NCBI GenBank assembly: GCA_013815505.1
Contig: JACDGA010000013.1
Coordinates: forward strand, 1 to 14,503
Source of the DNA: Acidimicrobiia bacterium
Lineage (GTDB): Bacteria; Actinomycetota; Acidimicrobiia; Acidimicrobiales; Ilumatobacteraceae
Reading direction: 5' to 3'
DNA length: 14,503 nucleotides
Below the pieces are notes generated by a model. It was not told the DNA's origin. It did no database searches and saw only the letters and a list, made by a program, of their open reading frames with translations. This document shows, one piece after another, positions 12,561 through 14,503 of the stretch (positions are counted from its first letter, which is position 1; every line of letters begins with the position of its first letter). The translations under genes and the position numbers were made by a program.

Positions 12561-14300
12561 TCACTCGATGCCGACGAGATACGGATACAGCGGCTGGCCG
12601 CCGTCGTGCACCTCGATCTCGAGGCCGGCGTCGGCCACCCACCGTTCGATCGTGGCGGTGTCCTCACCCGTCGCGCCCTCCCCGACGACGAGCGTGACGA
12701 GCTCGTGTGAGTCACCGGCGAACTTCGACAGCATGGCGACGACGGCTGCGCCCGGCGACTGCTCGATCGCCACGATCCCGTCGCCGCGCACGAGCCCGAT
12801 CCAGTCGCCCTCGGCGACAGGGCCGGCGTCGGTGTTGGTGTCTCGCACGGCCCGGGTGACCTCGCCTGTCGTCAGGCCCTCGACGGCATCTGCCATCTCG
12901 GTGGCATTGGCGGTGGCGTCGGCCTCGGGGTCGTAGACCACGAGCGCGGCGAGCGCCTCGGGCATCGACACCGTGGGGACAACGACGACCCGCTTGTCGG
13001 TGAGCGCGTCGACCTGCTCGGCGGCCGGGATGATGTTCTTGTTGTTCGGCAGCAGGACGACCTCGTCGGCGTTGACGTGCTCGACGAAGTCGAGCAGCTC
13101 GGCGGTCGAGGGGTTGAGCGTCTGGCCGCCGCCGACGACGCCTTGCACGCCGAGTTGCACGAACAGCTCGGCGAGACCGTGGCCGCTGGCAACGGCGACC
13201 ACGGCGCACGTGACGGGCGGCAGACCCACCACAGAGCGCGGCGGCGCCCTGCCCGGGATCGTCGCGCTCGCACCCATCGAGCCCGTGATGGCAGCCTCCC
13301 GGCGCTCGTGCTCTTCGGCGACCTCACCGAACAGATCGGTGACTCGGATCTTCTTCGGGCGACCGTCGAGCGTCAGCGCCGACTCGATCGCTGCGCCGAT
13401 GTCGTTCGTGTGGACGTGGCAGTTCCACAGGCCGTCGCCGCCGACCACGACGATGCTGTCGCCGATGTCGCTCCATGACGCCTTGAACTCGTCGATGCGG
13501 GCGTCGTCGAGGTCGAGGAAGTACATGACCTCGTAGCGCAGGTCGGCGACAGAACTATCACTTGGTGTCGCGCCGTCGTGCGCCGCTTCGTGCGAGGCGG
13601 CGAGCGCCGCTGGGGCGACCACGGGCACCCCGGCGGACACGTCGGCGGGCACCTCCGGCGTGGGCAGCGGCTCGTCGGCGACGACGTTGAGCGCGGCGTC
13701 GAGCAGCAGCAGGTACCCGGCGCCGCCGGCATCGACGACGCCGGCGTCCTTCAGTACGGGCAGCAGCTCGGGCGTGTGGTCGAGCGCCTCGCCCCCCGCA
13801 GCGCGGGCGGCGTGGAGGACGTCGAGCAGGCTCGCACCCTCCGCGGCGACGCGCTTCGCTGCATCTGCGCTCTCGCGCACGACGGTGAGGATGGTGCCCT
13901 CGATCGGCTTCAGCACGGCTTGGTAGGCGGCGCTCGAGGCCGCGACGAGCGCGTCGGCGACCTGCGACGCGGACGCCTTCGTGGAGTCGACGAGGGCTTG
14001 GCGCAGCGTCGCCGACATGCCTCGCAGGATCTGCGAGAGGATGACACCGGAGTTGCCCCTGGCGCCCATGAGCGAGCCGTGGCTGATGGCATCACACGTC
14101 GCCCCGGCCTCGTCGGCGGCCTCGTCGAGCTCTTCGACGACGGCGTCGAGCGTGCGCGCCATGTTGGTGCCGGTGTCGCCGTCTGGCACCGGATAAACGT
14201 TGAGACGGTTGATCCGATCGGAGTGGGCGACGACGGCATCGCGGAACGTCGTGACGGTCCGGCGCAGGGCAGCCGTGTCGAGATACTCCAGGATCGGCAC
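12561..14300 (-). CDS. fakA: FakA/YloV-type DAK kinase (fatty-acid kinase family, DhaL plus C-terminal domain)
   Basis: 579 residues from the GTG at 14300. FakA-family proteins bind ATP through a DhaL domain and, with a fatty-acid-binding FakB (DegV) partner, phosphorylate free fatty acids to acyl-phosphate. The DhaL domain (about 8-205) shows NRLNVYPVPDGDTGTNM (31-47, with D40 and D42 for metal), SLMGARGNSGVILSQILRGM (76-95) and DAGGAGYLLLLDA (190-202). The middle part has VMYFLDLDD (258-266) and NCHVHTNDIGAAIE (293-306), whose histidines match those conserved in FakA. The C-terminal half (about 363-579) contains LLPNNKNIIPAAEQ (416-429). An Ala/Pro-rich linker (209-250) separates the domains. 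No degV/fakB is in the window, so the substrate is inferred. The rpmB-yloV-recG neighbourhood is widespread in Gram-positive bacteria. Confidence 0.85.
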   Translation of the reverse strand: MPILEYLDTAALRRTVTTFRDAVVAHSDRINRLNVYPVPDGDTGTNMARTLDAVVEELDEAADEAGATCDAISHGSLMGARGNSGVILSQILRGMSATLRQALVDSTKASASQVADALVAASSAAYQAVLKPIEGTILTVVRESADAAKRVAAEGASLLDVLHAARAAGGEALDHTPELLPVLKDAGVVDAGGAGYLLLLDAALNVVADEPLPTPEVPADVSAGVPVVAPAALAASHEAAHDGATPSDSSVADLRYEVMYFLDLDDARIDEFKASWSDIGDSIVVVGGDGLWNCHVHTNDIGAAIESALTLDGRPKKIRVTDLFGEVAEEHERREAAITGSMGASATIPGRAPPRSVVGLPPVTCAVVAVASGHGLAELFVQLGVQGVVGGGQTLNPSTAELLDFVEHVNADEVVLLPNNKNIIPAAEQVDALTDKRVVVVPTVSMPEALAALVVYDPEADATANATEMADAVEGLTTGEVTRAVRDTNTDAGPVAEGDWIGLVRGDGIVAIEQSPGAAVVAMLSKFAGDSHELVTLVVGEGATGEDTATIERWVADAGLEIEVHDGGQPLYPYLVGIE

Positions 14301-14347
14301 CCCGACATCGTAGTGACGGGAGCTGACGCCCAGCCTGATGCGGACTC

Positions 14348-14374
14348 CTGATGCAGCACTGGCGCTGGTACCAT
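14348..14374 (+). promoter_or_regulatory. Weak candidate promoter for rpmB
   Basis: TACCAT at 14369-14374 fits the loose actinobacterial -10 pattern TAnnnT and overlaps the palindrome TGGTACCA (14366-14373). The nearest -35-like element, CTGATG at 14348-14353, is only 15 bases away and poor. An 8-bp direct repeat CCTGATGC (14334-14341 and 14347-14354) lies over the -35 side. The 135-bp gap must also hold the promoter for the divergent fakA-like gene. Confidence 0.25.
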
Positions 14375-14435
14375 GACGTCCGCATTTCGGCGGTGAATCC
14401 GCATCGTCCGATCCGAACGACGTTGGAGCAAGACC

Positions 14436-14503
14436 ATGGCCGCGGTGTGTGAAGTGTGTGGCAAGAAGCCCTCGTGGGGCATGTCCGTGTCGCACTCCCA
14501 TCG
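14436..14503 (+). CDS. rpmB: 50S ribosomal protein L28, 3' end beyond the window
   Basis: Only the first 22 codons are present: MAAVCEVCGKKPSWGMSVSH and SH, the usual bacterial L28 opening, with the first cysteine pair C5-x2-C8 of a zinc-binding L28. The ATG is preceded by GGAG at 14425-14428 with a 7-base gap, a good ribosome binding site. L28 is a large-subunit protein. It is divergent from the fakA-like gene, which is the usual rpmB-yloV neighbourhood. Confidence 0.95.
   Translation, partial: MAAVCEVCGKKPSWGMSVSHSH

Noticed and set aside
14301..14501. Upstream extension of the fakA-like frame
   Set aside because: It runs through the rpmB gene on the opposite strand and its promoter region; homology starts at the GTG at 14300.
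1..14503. CRISPR array, tRNA, rRNA or insertion sequence
   Set aside because: I saw no regularly spaced repeats, cloverleaf with a CCA or TTCGA-type arm, rRNA core sequences, or transposase motifs on either strand.

Overview
This window is high-GC DNA from an actinobacterial chromosome. The class Acidimicrobiia (Ilumatobacter-like) is my best guess, but that is inference. The evidence is the gene content and order. A block read leftward runs fakA-type DAK kinase, recG, rsmD, coaD, a DivIVA/SepIVA-like coiled-coil gene, a YceD-type (DUF177) gene, rpmF, plsX, acpP, rnc, mutM. It starts divergently from rpmB at the right edge. Several of these neighbours are also adjacent in mycobacteria (sepIVA, DUF177, rnc and mutM; recG, rsmD and coaD). 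Almost every gene in the block starts with GTG or TTG.

Layout. (a) 1-2010 is an accessory and partly decayed strip. It holds the 3' end of a CAP-domain gene, a short remnant of a quinone-oxidoreductase-like gene on the minus strand, an apparently intact Uma2-family nuclease gene, an in-frame chimera of a VapC (PIN) tail with a MazF body, and a second VapC that has lost its N-terminus. The two VapC pieces share a 96-bp repeat at about 82% identity. (b) 2013-4437 holds a low-molecular-weight protein tyrosine phosphatase gene (minus) and, divergently, a multi-pass membrane protein with a Pro-rich N-terminus, a Thr/Pro-rich linker and an unrecognised C-terminal domain. (c) 4410-12472 is the conserved block on the minus strand. 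It is interrupted only by a small zinc-ribbon gene on the plus strand (10143-10340). (d) 12561-14300 is the FakA-like gene, and rpmB begins at 14436 and runs off the window.

How the genes fit together. The block mixes ribosome genes (rpmF, rpmB, the rRNA methyltransferase rsmD, RNase III), lipid and CoA genes (coaD makes the CoA precursor whose phosphopantetheine arm is loaded on AcpP; PlsX uses acyl-ACP; FakA-type kinases make acyl-phosphate, the product PlsX also makes) and DNA repair genes (recG, mutM). Many gaps are 2-25 bp and one junction is a 4-nt TTGA stop/start overlap, so much of it is probably co-transcribed. I see no tRNA, rRNA, CRISPR array or insertion sequence, and no convincing new multi-gene system. 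The most unusual feature is the VapC-MazF chimera with its truncated VapC neighbour.
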